DNA of 8,619 bases from Acidobacteriota bacterium (lineage in GTDB: Bacteria > Acidobacteriota > Terriglobia > UBA7540). The translations under genes and the position numbers were made by a program. The stretch spans positions 497-9,115 of the forward strand of contig PMYF01000906.1 in assembly GCA_003171295.1 (NCBI GenBank). The letters are read 5' to 3'. The notes under the pieces were generated by a model. That model made no database searches. It was not told the DNA's origin and saw only the letters and a program-made list of their open reading frames with translations. Below, piece after piece: positions 1-6,298 of the stretch (position 1 is the first letter of the stretch; each line of letters begins with the position of its first letter).

Positions 1-26
1 TCGTCTTCGGCAATTAGGACTCGCAT
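1..26 (-). CDS. Response regulator receiver domain, N-terminal fragment (runs off the left edge)
   Basis: The reverse strand from base 26 reads M-R-V-L-I-A-E-D followed by an incomplete codon starting GA. This is the classic first beta strand and acidic pocket of a CheY-like receiver domain. A purine-rich stretch (GGAAGAGGGTG) ends five bases before the ATG and can act as a ribosome binding site. Only about eight residues are visible, so the output domain is unknown. The gene is divergent from the HD-GYP response regulator at 555, with 528 bp between them. The identification rests on a short but characteristic motif plus a good start context. The phosphoacceptor aspartate lies outside the window. 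Confidence 0.6.
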
Positions 27-94
27 CTTTTCACCCTCTTCCAATCTTGACTATGAGAGGCAGAACTCGGCCGCCGGCCGGGTTTGTTTCTCTC

Positions 95-113
95 ATGAAG
101 GCCTCGCCTTCAT
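95..113. repeat. Perfect 8-bp inverted repeat (hairpin or operator)
   Basis: ATGAAGGC (95-102) and GCCTTCAT (106-113) are exact reverse complements around the 3-base centre CTC. The element lies about 70 bp upstream of the minus-strand response regulator start. A TTGATT hexamer (minus strand, 115-120) sits immediately on its upstream side. That position would suit an operator for the minus-strand gene, but no convincing -10 goes with the TTGATT. On the plus strand a T-rich run follows about eight bases downstream (121-129), but no gene reads into it from the left, so a terminator role is unlikely. Confidence 0.45.
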
Positions 114-204
114 TAATCAAGTTTTATTTCGGCAGAACGAACCTGAAGGTTGAAGGAATTTCATCGAAGCCCTCGATCGGCGTGTGGCAACCATGGGAAG
201 CGCC

Positions 205-317
205 AAGTCCGGGAGCTGCGGGAGCCGTCCACGACACGCCCCTGTGGCTGTCACCCTTGCGAAACTAGCCTGCACAGGCAGGGCGGGGGCCACTGGTGCA
301 CTTCTGGCTCCCGACTT
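205..317. repeat. Long-range imperfect inverted repeat in the divergent intergenic region
   Basis: AAGTCCGGGAGC (205-216) pairs with GCTCCCGACTT (307-317) over 11 base pairs with one bulged C. The 3' arm can instead pair with GGGAGCC (220-226, to 306-312) over 7 bp. A separate exact pair, GGCGTGT (179-185) with ACACGCC (234-240), crosses the long helix, so the two must be mutually exclusive or form a pseudoknot. This could reflect a structured RNA, a protein-binding DNA structure, or chance in GC-rich sequence. I do not recognise a known riboswitch family, and no transcript is shown. Confidence 0.3.
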
Positions 318-351
318 CCGCGGAATGCCCGAGCGGTGGTTGGGCGTCGGG

Positions 352-381
352 TTGATCCTGCCAAACCGTTGACGGCATAAA
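352..381 (+). promoter_or_regulatory. Weak sigma70-like promoter candidate upstream of the HD-GYP gene
   Basis: TTGATC (352-357) and CATAAA (376-381) are separated by 18 bases and each matches the consensus at four of six positions. Transcription from here would give a leader of roughly 165 bases before the ATG at 555. It would also leave the 205-317 inverted repeat outside the transcript. The match is weak and other starts are possible. Confidence 0.2.
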
Positions 382-554
382 GCTATACGGACTTTCTGCC
401 CCTTCTCCTGGTCACCATCCAGAAGAAGATTTGGGGGACTTCCTCAAGTCACTTCCAGGCCGAGCCGATTAACCTTATGGGGAGAGATTTGCCGTGGGAG
501 CCCCCGCCCCGGGTGCTGACTCCGGGCCGACGCGCCACTGCACGTGGATAAGGC

Positions 555-1631
555 ATGATTACCCGATTGCTTCCGAAGGTTCTGGTGGTGGACGACGATC
601 CAGGCATTCGCCTTTTCTTCCGAGAGGCGCTCAAGCCCATCACCGCTCACGTGGCGGAGGCCGCGGATGCCCCGAGTGCACTGGAAGCGATCGAAAGCGG
701 CGACTTCGATGTCATCGTATGCGACGTTTGGATGCCCGGCGCCACCGGGTTGGAGCTTCTAGCCATGGCGCACCAGACGCGCTGGGACGTGGGGTTCATT
801 CTGGTCACCGGAGAATATCAAATTGAGACAGTCATTGCGGCGCTGCGCATGCAAGCGTCCGATTTCCTGCTCAAGCCCGTGACGCTGGAAGATCTGACTC
901 GCTCCGTGACGGGAGCATTTGAACGCCTGGTGTCACTGCGGCAGGCGCGGGACTACCAGGGTTCGCTCGAGGTGAGCATCCAACAGCGGACGCACGAACT
1001 GAAGGTGGCGCTAAGCGAACTCGAATCCAACTACCACATGACTTTGGAGGCTCTAGTCGCGGCGCTCGACGCGCGCGAGCACGAGACGTTTTCGCATTCT
1101 TTGCGGGTGCGCGCCTATACCCGCTACCTCGCTCGCCGGGCCGGCTACCCGCCGGCGCTGCTGCCCACGCTCGAACATGCAGCTTTGCTGCACGATATCG
1201 GCAAGATCGCCGTTTTGGACTCGATCCTGTTGAAGCCCGCGAAGCTTACGGCCGAAGAATGGGTAGAGATGCGCAAGCATCCTAGGACCGGGTGCGAGAT
1301 CCTCAAGCGGGTTCCTTTCTTGCGCCCTGCCTGCGCCATTGTTCTGCATCACCACGAGCGGTTTGACGGCTCGGGTTATCCGGACGCGCTCGTCGGCGCC
1401 CAGATTCCCCTTGGCGCCCGGTTGTTTGCGGTAGCGGACACGCTGGATGCCATGACGACCGACCGCATTTATCGCAAAGCCCCAGGAATGGATGCGGCAC
1501 GGGAGGAAATCCGTTGCTGGAGTGGCAAGCAGTTTGATCCTCATTTTGTGGATTTGTTCTTCGGAATCTCTCCCGCCACTTGGACGCAGGTCTCCTCGGA
1601 GGCCGGGTGCACCACCTCCCTGGCCAAGTGA
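555..1631 (+). CDS. Two-component response regulator with HD-GYP domain (predicted c-di-GMP phosphodiesterase)
   Basis: This 358-residue cytoplasmic protein joins a receiver domain to an HD-GYP hydrolase. The receiver (about residues 8-122) has the acidic triplet D13-D14-D15, phosphoacceptor D57 in CDVWMPG, T85 and K107. A heptad-like, charged linker (about 125-165) leads to the HD-GYP domain (about 165-340). That domain has the upstream H181, HDIGK at 213-217, H242, HHHERFDGSGYP at 265-276, a VADTLDAMTTDR stretch and a closing FDP motif. All signature metal ligands I can check are present, so activity is expected. The family hydrolyses cyclic di-GMP to pGpG or GMP, with phosphorylation tuning the output. 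The ATG follows GGATAAGGC, a modest ribosome binding site. The cognate histidine kinase is not in view. The divergent gene at the left edge is a second response regulator, and a degenerate GGDEF protein lies downstream at 4040-4768. Confidence 0.93.
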   Translation: MITRLLPKVLVVDDDPGIRLFFREALKPITAHVAEAADAPSALEAIESGDFDVIVCDVWMPGATGLELLAMAHQTRWDVGFILVTGEYQIETVIAALRMQASDFLLKPVTLEDLTRSVTGAFERLVSLRQARDYQGSLEVSIQQRTHELKVALSELESNYHMTLEALVAALDAREHETFSHSLRVRAYTRYLARRAGYPPALLPTLEHAALLHDIGKIAVLDSILLKPAKLTAEEWVEMRKHPRTGCEILKRVPFLRPACAIVLHHHERFDGSGYPDALVGAQIPLGARLFAVADTLDAMTTDRIYRKAPGMDAAREEIRCWSGKQFDPHFVDLFFGISPATWTQVSSEAGCTTSLAK

Positions 1632-1719
1632 AATCCGCCTTCTTCTCCCGAGGCTTCCCGTAGGCTGTGCCTTCCGGCGTTTCCGGCACGAATCTTTCCC
1701 CACGTTTTCTCGTAAAGAC

Positions 1720-1725
1720 TAAAAT
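1720..1725 (+). promoter_or_regulatory. Possible -10 element for the DPP4 gene
   Basis: TAAAAT, five of six matches to TATAAT, lies in the only AT-rich patch of the 158-bp gap between the HD-GYP stop and the DPP4 start. The region 16-19 bases upstream (TTTCCCC, around 1695-1701) is a poor -35. If used, it would give a leader of about 58 bases. No terminator hairpin with a T run follows the HD-GYP gene, so read-through from it is also possible. Confidence 0.25.
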
Positions 1726-1776
1726 ATGCTTCGCACCGTTGCGGTTTCGCCCGCCAACGCCTGCGAGTCCGCACTC

Positions 1777-1782
1777 AAGGAG
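1777..1782 (+). promoter_or_regulatory. Ribosome binding site fixing a TTG start for DPP4
   Basis: AAGGAG is separated by seven bases (AACCCTG) from the TTG at 1790, an ideal spacing. The in-frame ATG at 1667 lies 123 bases further upstream. It would add 41 residues of low-plausibility sequence ahead of a normal signal peptide and has no comparable binding site. The TTG is therefore the better start. Confidence 0.75.
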
Positions 1783-1789
1783 AACCCTG

Positions 1790-3985
1790 TTGAAACGCGC
1801 CGCCCGTCTGCTTCGCGGATTACTGATTCTTTCCTCGTTTTGGCTCCAGACTCAGCCCGGCCTGCCTGCGCCGCCAGGCAAGAAGCTCCTGACGCTCCAG
1901 GAGGTCATCCACAGCGACAGCATCGTCGCGCCGGGAATCTCCGGCCTGCGTTGGCGTCCCGGGGGCAAGCAGTTGACCTACGTCCGCCCCGGTCCCCCGG
2001 GTGCCACCCGGCTCTGTGCCTATGATTTGGAGCGCCGCACCGAGACGGTCCTCTTCGATCCCTCGATCCGGAAAGAGAAGGTTGCCCTTGATTCCTACCA
2101 ATGGTCTCCGCGGGGCGACGCGATCCTGCTGGAAGGAGAAAACGATCTGTGGCTGCTGGAGGCGCAATCGGGGCAACTGCGGCGCCTCACCCAGGATGAA
2201 GATGCGGAGGAAGTTCCGGCTTTCTCCCCCGCGGGCGACCGGATCGCCTTCGTGAAGAAGCACGACCTCTACGTGCTGGACCTCGAGAAGGGCGCGGCGC
2301 GGCGACTGACCCAGGATGGCAGCGGCACGGTCTACAATGGCCGGCTCGACTGGGTCTATGAAGAGGAGTTGGCCGACCGCTCCACGGCGCGGGCCTTTGA
2401 GTGGTCGCCGGATGGCAAGCACCTGGCCTACCTGCGGCTTGACGACGGCCCCGTTCCCGAATATCCCATCACCGACTATCTGGGAGCGCATGTGCGCCTG
2501 GTCTCCGAGCGCTTTCCGCAGCCGGGCGACTCCAATCCCCGGGCCTCGCTGCACGTGGTGGCGGTCGAGGACGCCGCCGCGCAACCCGCCCGCCTCACCC
2601 TGGACGCGCAGCAGGTGGAATACCTCGGTCCCGCCTTTGCCTGGACACCGGATGCGACGGCCCTGTGTTTTCTGGCCCTCAACCGTGCGCAAACCGAGAT
2701 CAGCGTGCATCGCTGGGAGCCCGGCTCGGGACGGGACCGCGTCCTGTTCGTGGAACATGACCCCTACTGGGTGAACTCGCTTGAGCCTCCGCGCTTCCTC
2801 GAAGGCGGCCGCGAGTTTTTGTGGGTTTCCGAGCGCGACGGATGGCAACACGTTTATCTTTATACGGCCGAGGGAAAGCTGGTTCGCCAGATTACCCGCG
2901 GCGCGTGGATGCTCGACCGGCCGGTGTTTCAGGACGCGCCCCTGTTCCAATTGGACCCGCAGGAAAAGTGGCTTTACTTTGCCGCCACCCATCCCGACCC
3001 GCGCGAAAGGCAGCTTTACCGCGTTCACCTGGATGGCAGCGGCCTGGAGCGGATTACTTCAGAAGCGGGCTCGCACACGCTCGACCTTTCGCCGGATGGC
3101 CGTTTACTCGCAGATCGCTTCTCTTCGCCCGACACCCCGCCCGTGACGCGCCTCATAAATTCTGACGGCACGCCGGGCGCCTTGCTCGATAATCCCACGC
3201 ATCACCTGGATGACTATGCGTTGGGCAGGCGCGAGTTTCTGGAGGTGAAAGCCCACGACGGGGCCACGCTTTACGCGGAGCTCTTGAAGCCCCCTGATTT
3301 CGACCCCACGCGCAAGTATCCGGTGATCGTCGATGTCTACGGAGGGCCGCACGTACAGCTTGTGCAGAAACACTGGGAGGGTGCGGCCCTTTTCGAGCAG
3401 TTGTTGGCCCAGAACGGTTTTCTGGTGTGGACGCTCGACGGGCGCGGCTCCTGGGGGCGCGGCCATGCCTGGGAGTCGGCTATCTTCGAAAACATGGGGA
3501 AGCACGAACTGGAAGACCAACTGGCGGGCGTCGATTACCTGAAGTCACTACCCTACGTGGATGGCGCGCGCCTCGGCATCCGGGGATGGTCCTACGGCGG
3601 GTACATGACGCTCTATGCGCTGACGCACGCGCCGGACGTCTTCAAGTGCGGCGCGGCGGGGGCGCCCGTCACCGATTGGAAGTTCTACGACAGCATCTAC
3701 ACGGAGCGCTATATGCGCATGGCCAGCGAGAATCCCGAGGGCTACAAGAGCGCCTCGCCGCTCGAGGCCGCCACGAACCTGCGGGCTCGGCTGCTCATCA
3801 TCCATGGCACGTCGGACGACAACGTACATCTGCAAAACACCATCAACTTTCTGGACGCGCTCATCCGCGCCGGCAAGCCCTACGAGTTCCACCTGCAGCC
3901 CGGACAGAAACACGGCTTCCAGGGTGACATTCCACGCAGCTACGTCGACCAGCGCATCCTGGATTTCTTCAGGTCGAATCTGTGA
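1790..3985 (+). CDS. Secreted dipeptidyl peptidase IV (S9B prolyl oligopeptidase family)
   Basis: From the TTG start the protein has 731 residues, normal for bacterial DPP4. It begins with a signal peptide (positive KRAARLLR, then LLILSSFWL, then small residues), so it is exported, probably to the periplasm. The N-terminal beta-propeller (about 60-440) contains repeated WSPDG/FSPAGDR-type blades. It also has DWVYEEE, with E192/E193 matching the double glutamate that holds the free N-terminus of the substrate in DPP4. The C-terminal alpha/beta hydrolase (about 480-731) has the oxyanion tyrosine Y517 in VYGGPH, nucleophile S601 in GWSYGGYMT, D676 in HGTSDDNVH and H708 in KHGF: a complete triad. 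The family removes X-Pro or X-Ala dipeptides from peptide N-termini. The EE motif favours DPP4 over oligopeptidase or acylaminoacyl peptidase members. The gene ends 54 bp from the convergent GGDEF-like gene. Confidence 0.93.
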   Translation: MKRAARLLRGLLILSSFWLQTQPGLPAPPGKKLLTLQEVIHSDSIVAPGISGLRWRPGGKQLTYVRPGPPGATRLCAYDLERRTETVLFDPSIRKEKVALDSYQWSPRGDAILLEGENDLWLLEAQSGQLRRLTQDEDAEEVPAFSPAGDRIAFVKKHDLYVLDLEKGAARRLTQDGSGTVYNGRLDWVYEEELADRSTARAFEWSPDGKHLAYLRLDDGPVPEYPITDYLGAHVRLVSERFPQPGDSNPRASLHVVAVEDAAAQPARLTLDAQQVEYLGPAFAWTPDATALCFLALNRAQTEISVHRWEPGSGRDRVLFVEHDPYWVNSLEPPRFLEGGREFLWVSERDGWQHVYLYTAEGKLVRQITRGAWMLDRPVFQDAPLFQLDPQEKWLYFAATHPDPRERQLYRVHLDGSGLERITSEAGSHTLDLSPDGRLLADRFSSPDTPPVTRLINSDGTPGALLDNPTHHLDDYALGRREFLEVKAHDGATLYAELLKPPDFDPTRKYPVIVDVYGGPHVQLVQKHWEGAALFEQLLAQNGFLVWTLDGRGSWGRGHAWESAIFENMGKHELEDQLAGVDYLKSLPYVDGARLGIRGWSYGGYMTLYALTHAPDVFKCGAAGAPVTDWKFYDSIYTERYMRMASENPEGYKSASPLEAATNLRARLLIIHGTSDDNVHLQNTINFLDALIRAGKPYEFHLQPGQKHGFQGDIPRSYVDQRILDFFRSNL

Positions 3986-4008
3986 AGACGGAGGGCAGGA
4001 GTCGGCAG

Positions 4009-4018
4009 TGTGGCCACA
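4009..4018. repeat. 10-bp palindrome in the convergent gap
   Basis: TGTGGCCACA is a perfect palindrome in the 54-bp gap between the DPP4 stop and the stop of the convergent GGDEF-like gene. A short AGCG-CTG-CGCT stem follows a few bases later. Neither is followed by a T run on either strand, so I see no convincing intrinsic terminator for the two converging transcripts. Confidence 0.25.
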
Positions 4019-4039
4019 AAGCGCTGCGCTGAGGGGTAC

Positions 4040-4768
4040 TCAATCCCGGGTGACCAGGGCGGAGGCGTAGCGTTCCATCTCGGAAGCCGTGGTGACCTGC
4101 TCCGGGTAGTTCATGACCTCGATTTCCGCCGTGAAGCGGTTGCTGGCGCCGGAAGCGCCGGCCAAACCCTCGGAAAGGCGGTCCGCGGCTTGCTTGGCCA
4201 CCGCATCGGTCATGCCGGGCAGGACGATCCCGAATACCCTGGTCGAGAGGCGATAGAGGGAGTCTTCCGTACGCAGCTTGCGGCTGAGGACCTTCGCAGC
4301 GTCGCCGAGGGCCACCTGGGCCTGCGGGCCTTCGGCGAACGGCTTGGAAGGCTTCAGGTGCACAAGGATGAGCGAGAGAGGATCGCGGGTTTGAGTGGAA
4401 CGGCGGAAGTCCATGGTGAGCCGGTCCTGAAAATGACTGAATCCCAGCAAGGTTCCCAGAAGTTCGCCACTGGACTCTTCCTGGAGTTGCGCCATCTGCT
4501 CCTTTTCCTCGATAAGTCTGCTGCGGAGCCTTTGGACCACGAACTGCCGGTTCACCAGATAAGCCACCAGGAGGACGCATAGCGCGCAGAAGCCGAAGAA
4601 CAGAGTGTGCGAGGGCGCCGCTGGACCGACGTTCTTGCCGAAAACTGCTGGATACATCAGCAAGACCATGCCTCCTTCCAGGATGAGGATCATCACGAGC
4701 GCCAGCATGGACAATTGCCGGTCGCGGCGGTCGAGTGTCTTCTGATTGACCTTGTCAAACACGTCCAT
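4040..4768 (-). CDS. Membrane protein with degenerate GGDEF-like domain
   Basis: This 242-residue protein has two membrane segments near the N-terminus (about 20-43 and 55-73), then a charged probable coiled coil (about 79-100). A C-terminal cytoplasmic domain (about 105-242) follows the GGDEF pattern: FQDRL near 113, LSLILVHL, a GDAAKVLSRKLR helix (155-166) and D169-SLYR leading into the signature position. There the GG[D/E]EF motif reads S175-T176-R177-V178-F179, followed by GIVLPG as in real GGDEF proteins. Only the final F is kept, and the metal- and GTP-binding residues are lost. I therefore predict no diguanylate cyclase activity. It may instead sense, scaffold or interact with a partner. 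The start is strong: AGGAGG with a 5-base spacer before ATG. It has its own promoter candidate at 4857-4885 and appears monocistronic. The fold assignment is by pattern only. Confidence 0.75.
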   Translation of the reverse strand: MDVFDKVNQKTLDRRDRQLSMLALVMILILEGGMVLLMYPAVFGKNVGPAAPSHTLFFGFCALCVLLVAYLVNRQFVVQRLRSRLIEEKEQMAQLQEESSGELLGTLLGFSHFQDRLTMDFRRSTQTRDPLSLILVHLKPSKPFAEGPQAQVALGDAAKVLSRKLRTEDSLYRLSTRVFGIVLPGMTDAVAKQAADRLSEGLAGASGASNRFTAEIEVMNYPEQVTTASEMERYASALVTRD

Positions 4769-4856
4769 GCGGACCTCCTCAGCAAGAGGGATCAGGGAGC
4801 AATCCCCCTCGGCAGCCTTTCGTCAGCACCCAGTACTGCAGGCGCCGTTTACGCGT

Positions 4857-4885
4857 CGTATAACACTGCCCGGTTGCAGTGTCAA
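4857..4885 (-). promoter_or_regulatory. Strong sigma70-like promoter of the degenerate GGDEF gene
   Basis: On the minus strand, TTGACA (4880-4885) is a perfect -35 and TATACG (4857-4862) matches the -10 consensus at four positions. The spacer is exactly 17 bases. The predicted transcript would start near 4850 and carry a leader of about 80 bases, including CAGTACTG, an 8-bp palindrome (4831-4838). The promoter points at the gene starting at 4768 and is the best-matching promoter in the window. Confidence 0.65.
4863..4882. promoter_or_regulatory. Operator-like palindrome between the -35 and -10
   Basis: ACACTGC (4863-4869) and GCAGTGT (4876-4882) are exact reverse complements separated by six bases. 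The palindrome fills the 17-base promoter spacer and overlaps three bases of the -35. This is the usual placement of a repressor operator for a dimeric regulator. No dedicated regulator gene adjoins it. The nearest DNA-binding protein gene in the window is the ribbon-helix-helix antitoxin at 6751-7035. Confidence 0.5.
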
Positions 4886-4990
4886 TCAGGAACCTACAAG
4901 AGGTGTCAAGCCCCCCGCCGGCAAGAGTGGGCGCGCGACAAGTAAGCCGTTGGCAAGATCGCGCGACGGCAGGGTTGAGACGTGGTCCTT

Positions 4991-5029
4991 CCTCTCCCCT
5001 CTCAGTGGAGAGGAATTGGGGTCAGGGTC
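4991..5029. repeat. REP-like hairpin element abutting the tyrS 3' end
   Basis: CCTCTC (4998-5003) and GAGAGG (5008-5013) form a perfect 6-bp hairpin with a 4-base loop. A second CCTCTC (4991-4996) can compete for the same partner. TTGGGGTCAGGG follows (5016-5027). The layout (CT-rich arm, loop, GA-rich arm, then GGGGTnAGGG) resembles dispersed palindromic repeats found between genes in many GC-rich bacteria; this is recalled by pattern, not searched. The tyrS stop codon is formed by TCA (5022-5024) inside the element. On the minus strand the hairpin lies just past the tyrS stop and could protect or end the transcript, although no T run follows it. Confidence 0.45.
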
Positions 5030-6284
5030 CGGCCGCGGGCAGATGGGGTGTGAAGGTTACTCGATAGACGCGCCGCGGGCCGATTCGGAAAATCACAGAG
5101 GAGTACTTGCTGGAACTGAATTCCAGGTTGGGGTCGGTTAGGCGCTCCCAGCTTGGTGGGTCTGAACCGGGAGTCGCCATGTAGACGGCGCCTTCCTTGA
5201 TCTTGCGTTGGGCCTCAGCGTTGGAAGGGAAAATTTCGCACACCGTCAGTAGGCGGAACAGTCGTGTCGGCGTGTCGAGAGCAATCGCCTTCGCCACCAC
5301 GTCAGCGGGCAGCCGCTTGTCCCGAAACTGCGCCTCAAAATCCTTCTGCGCCTGGGTTGCAGCTTCACTTTCATGGAAGTCCGTGACGATGCGCCGCGCC
5401 AGGGCTTTCTTCACTTCGAGCGGGTGATTTTTTCCGGACGCCACCGATGTCTTGAGTGCCTCGATTTCGGCCGGGGGCATATCCGTGAGCAACAGGTAGT
5501 AACGCCACATCATCTCATCCGAGATCGACATGAGCTTGCCGAACATCTCGGCGGGCGCTTCATTGATGCCGACGTAGTTGCCCAACGACTTCGACATCTT
5601 CTGTACGCCGTCGAGCCCTTCGAGAATCGGCATAGTCATGATGATTTGTGGTTCTTGCCCATACTCCGGCTGAATGGCGCGGCCGACCAGCAGATTGAAT
5701 TTCTGATCGGTTCCGCCCAGCTCGACGTCGGCTTCGAGGGCCACGGAATCGTAGGCCTGCGACAGCGGGTAGAGCAGTTCGTGCATGGAGATCGGCCGCT
5801 GCTCTTTCATGCGATTGGCAAAGTCGTCGCGCTCCAGCATGCGCGCCACGGTGTACTTTGAGCAAAGCGTGATCCAATCCCGTCCCGCGAGCTTGCCGAG
5901 CCAGCGGTTGTTGAAGTCCACCACAGTTTTGTGCGGGTCGAGAATCTTGAAGACCTGCTTCTTGTAAGTTTCCGCGTTGTCGGCGATCTCCTCCGGCGTC
6001 AAAGGCGGGCGCGTGACGTTCCGGCCGGAAGGATCGCCGATCATTCCCGTGAAGTCGCCGATCAGGAAAATCACGGTGTGGCCGAGATCCTGAAAGTGTT
6101 TGAGCTTGCGGATCAGCACGGTGTGGCCCAGGTGAATATCCGGCGCCGTGGGGTCAAACCCTGCCTTCACGCGCAGAGGTTTGCCCGTCTTCTCCGCGCG
6201 CTCGAGCCTCGCCCTAAGTTCTTCCGCGCGGATGGTTTCTTCTGCGCCTTTGGTGAGATAAGCGAGTTGTTCGTCGAGGGTCAT
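5022..6284 (-). CDS. tyrS: Tyrosyl-tRNA synthetase
   Basis: This class I synthetase charges tRNA-Tyr in the cytoplasm. The 420-residue protein has the HIGH-type motif HLGH (51-54) in GFDPTAPDIHLGH, the GDFTGMIGDPSGR stretch, GGTDQ (190-194) in the tyrosine site, and KMSKS (229-233). A C-terminal S4-like RNA-binding domain spans about 335-411. The sequence resembles the roughly 420-residue bacterial TyrZ-like branch with HLGH/KMSKS. The C-terminus runs about nine residues beyond the usual end (TPHLPAAGP) and stops inside the hairpin element at 4991-5029. The ATG lies 14 bases after the vapC stop. There is no Shine-Dalgarno in that gap (CTCTAGAACCACCT), so translation may be coupled to vapC. 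The N-terminal MTLDEQLAYL matches the family start, which supports this ATG. Confidence 0.96.
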   Translation of the reverse strand: MTLDEQLAYLTKGAEETIRAEELRARLERAEKTGKPLRVKAGFDPTAPDIHLGHTVLIRKLKHFQDLGHTVIFLIGDFTGMIGDPSGRNVTRPPLTPEEIADNAETYKKQVFKILDPHKTVVDFNNRWLGKLAGRDWITLCSKYTVARMLERDDFANRMKEQRPISMHELLYPLSQAYDSVALEADVELGGTDQKFNLLVGRAIQPEYGQEPQIIMTMPILEGLDGVQKMSKSLGNYVGINEAPAEMFGKLMSISDEMMWRYYLLLTDMPPAEIEALKTSVASGKNHPLEVKKALARRIVTDFHESEAATQAQKDFEAQFRDKRLPADVVAKAIALDTPTRLFRLLTVCEIFPSNAEAQRKIKEGAVYMATPGSDPPSWERLTDPNLEFSSSKYSSVIFRIGPRRVYRVTFTPHLPAAGP

Positions 6285-6298
6285 AGGTGGTTCTAGAG

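Larger units (their letters stand above)
27..554. other. Long divergent intergenic region without a supported gene
   Basis: This 528-bp stretch separates two divergently oriented response-regulator genes. Short open frames cross it in several frames, but none has a recognisable protein sequence, a good ribosome binding site or a plausible composition. I regard it as non-coding. It contains a perfect hairpin at 95-113, a long imperfect inverted repeat (205-216 with 307-317), a 7-bp complementary pair (179-185 with 234-240), a short near-palindrome GCCTG-CA-CAGGC at 268-279, and a weak promoter candidate at 352-381. Bases 390-545 are GC-rich and otherwise show only a possible purine-rich stretch before the gene at 555. 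Confidence 0.6.

Noticed and set aside
205..216. AAGTCCGGGAGC looks like the start of the RNase P RNA signature GGAAAGTCCGGGC.
   Set aside because: None of the other conserved RNase P blocks (for example ACAGAAA) follows within the expected distance.
190..366. Resemblance to a cobalamin riboswitch: GGGAA, AAGTCCGGGAGCTG, GCCACTGG and a final CCTGCC occur in the expected order.
   Set aside because: The pairing CCGGTG and the CCCCGCAAC segment are missing, the B12 box is not intact, and the downstream gene is not related to cobalamin. The matches are probably chance in GC-rich sequence.
47..380. Short open frames (up to 76 codons) in the divergent intergenic region.
   Set aside because: No ribosome binding sites, no recognisable protein features and overlapping frames of similar length. 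They look like random open frames in GC-rich DNA.
1053..1703. Long minus-strand open frame antisense to the HD-GYP gene (216 codons).
   Set aside because: It is a shadow of the strongly supported HD-GYP frame. Its translation is arginine- and glycine-rich without domain motifs.
1667..1789. Extended N-terminus of DPP4 from the ATG at 1667.
   Set aside because: It would place 41 residues before the signal peptide. The TTG at 1790 has an AAGGAG site at ideal spacing.
1820..3028. 402-codon minus-strand open frame antisense to DPP4.
   Set aside because: The plus-strand frame carries a complete DPP4 with its catalytic triad. The antisense frame has no domain features and follows from codon bias.
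4998..5013. Hairpin considered as an intrinsic terminator of tyrS.
   Set aside because: No T-rich tract follows the stem on the minus strand, so canonical intrinsic termination is not supported.
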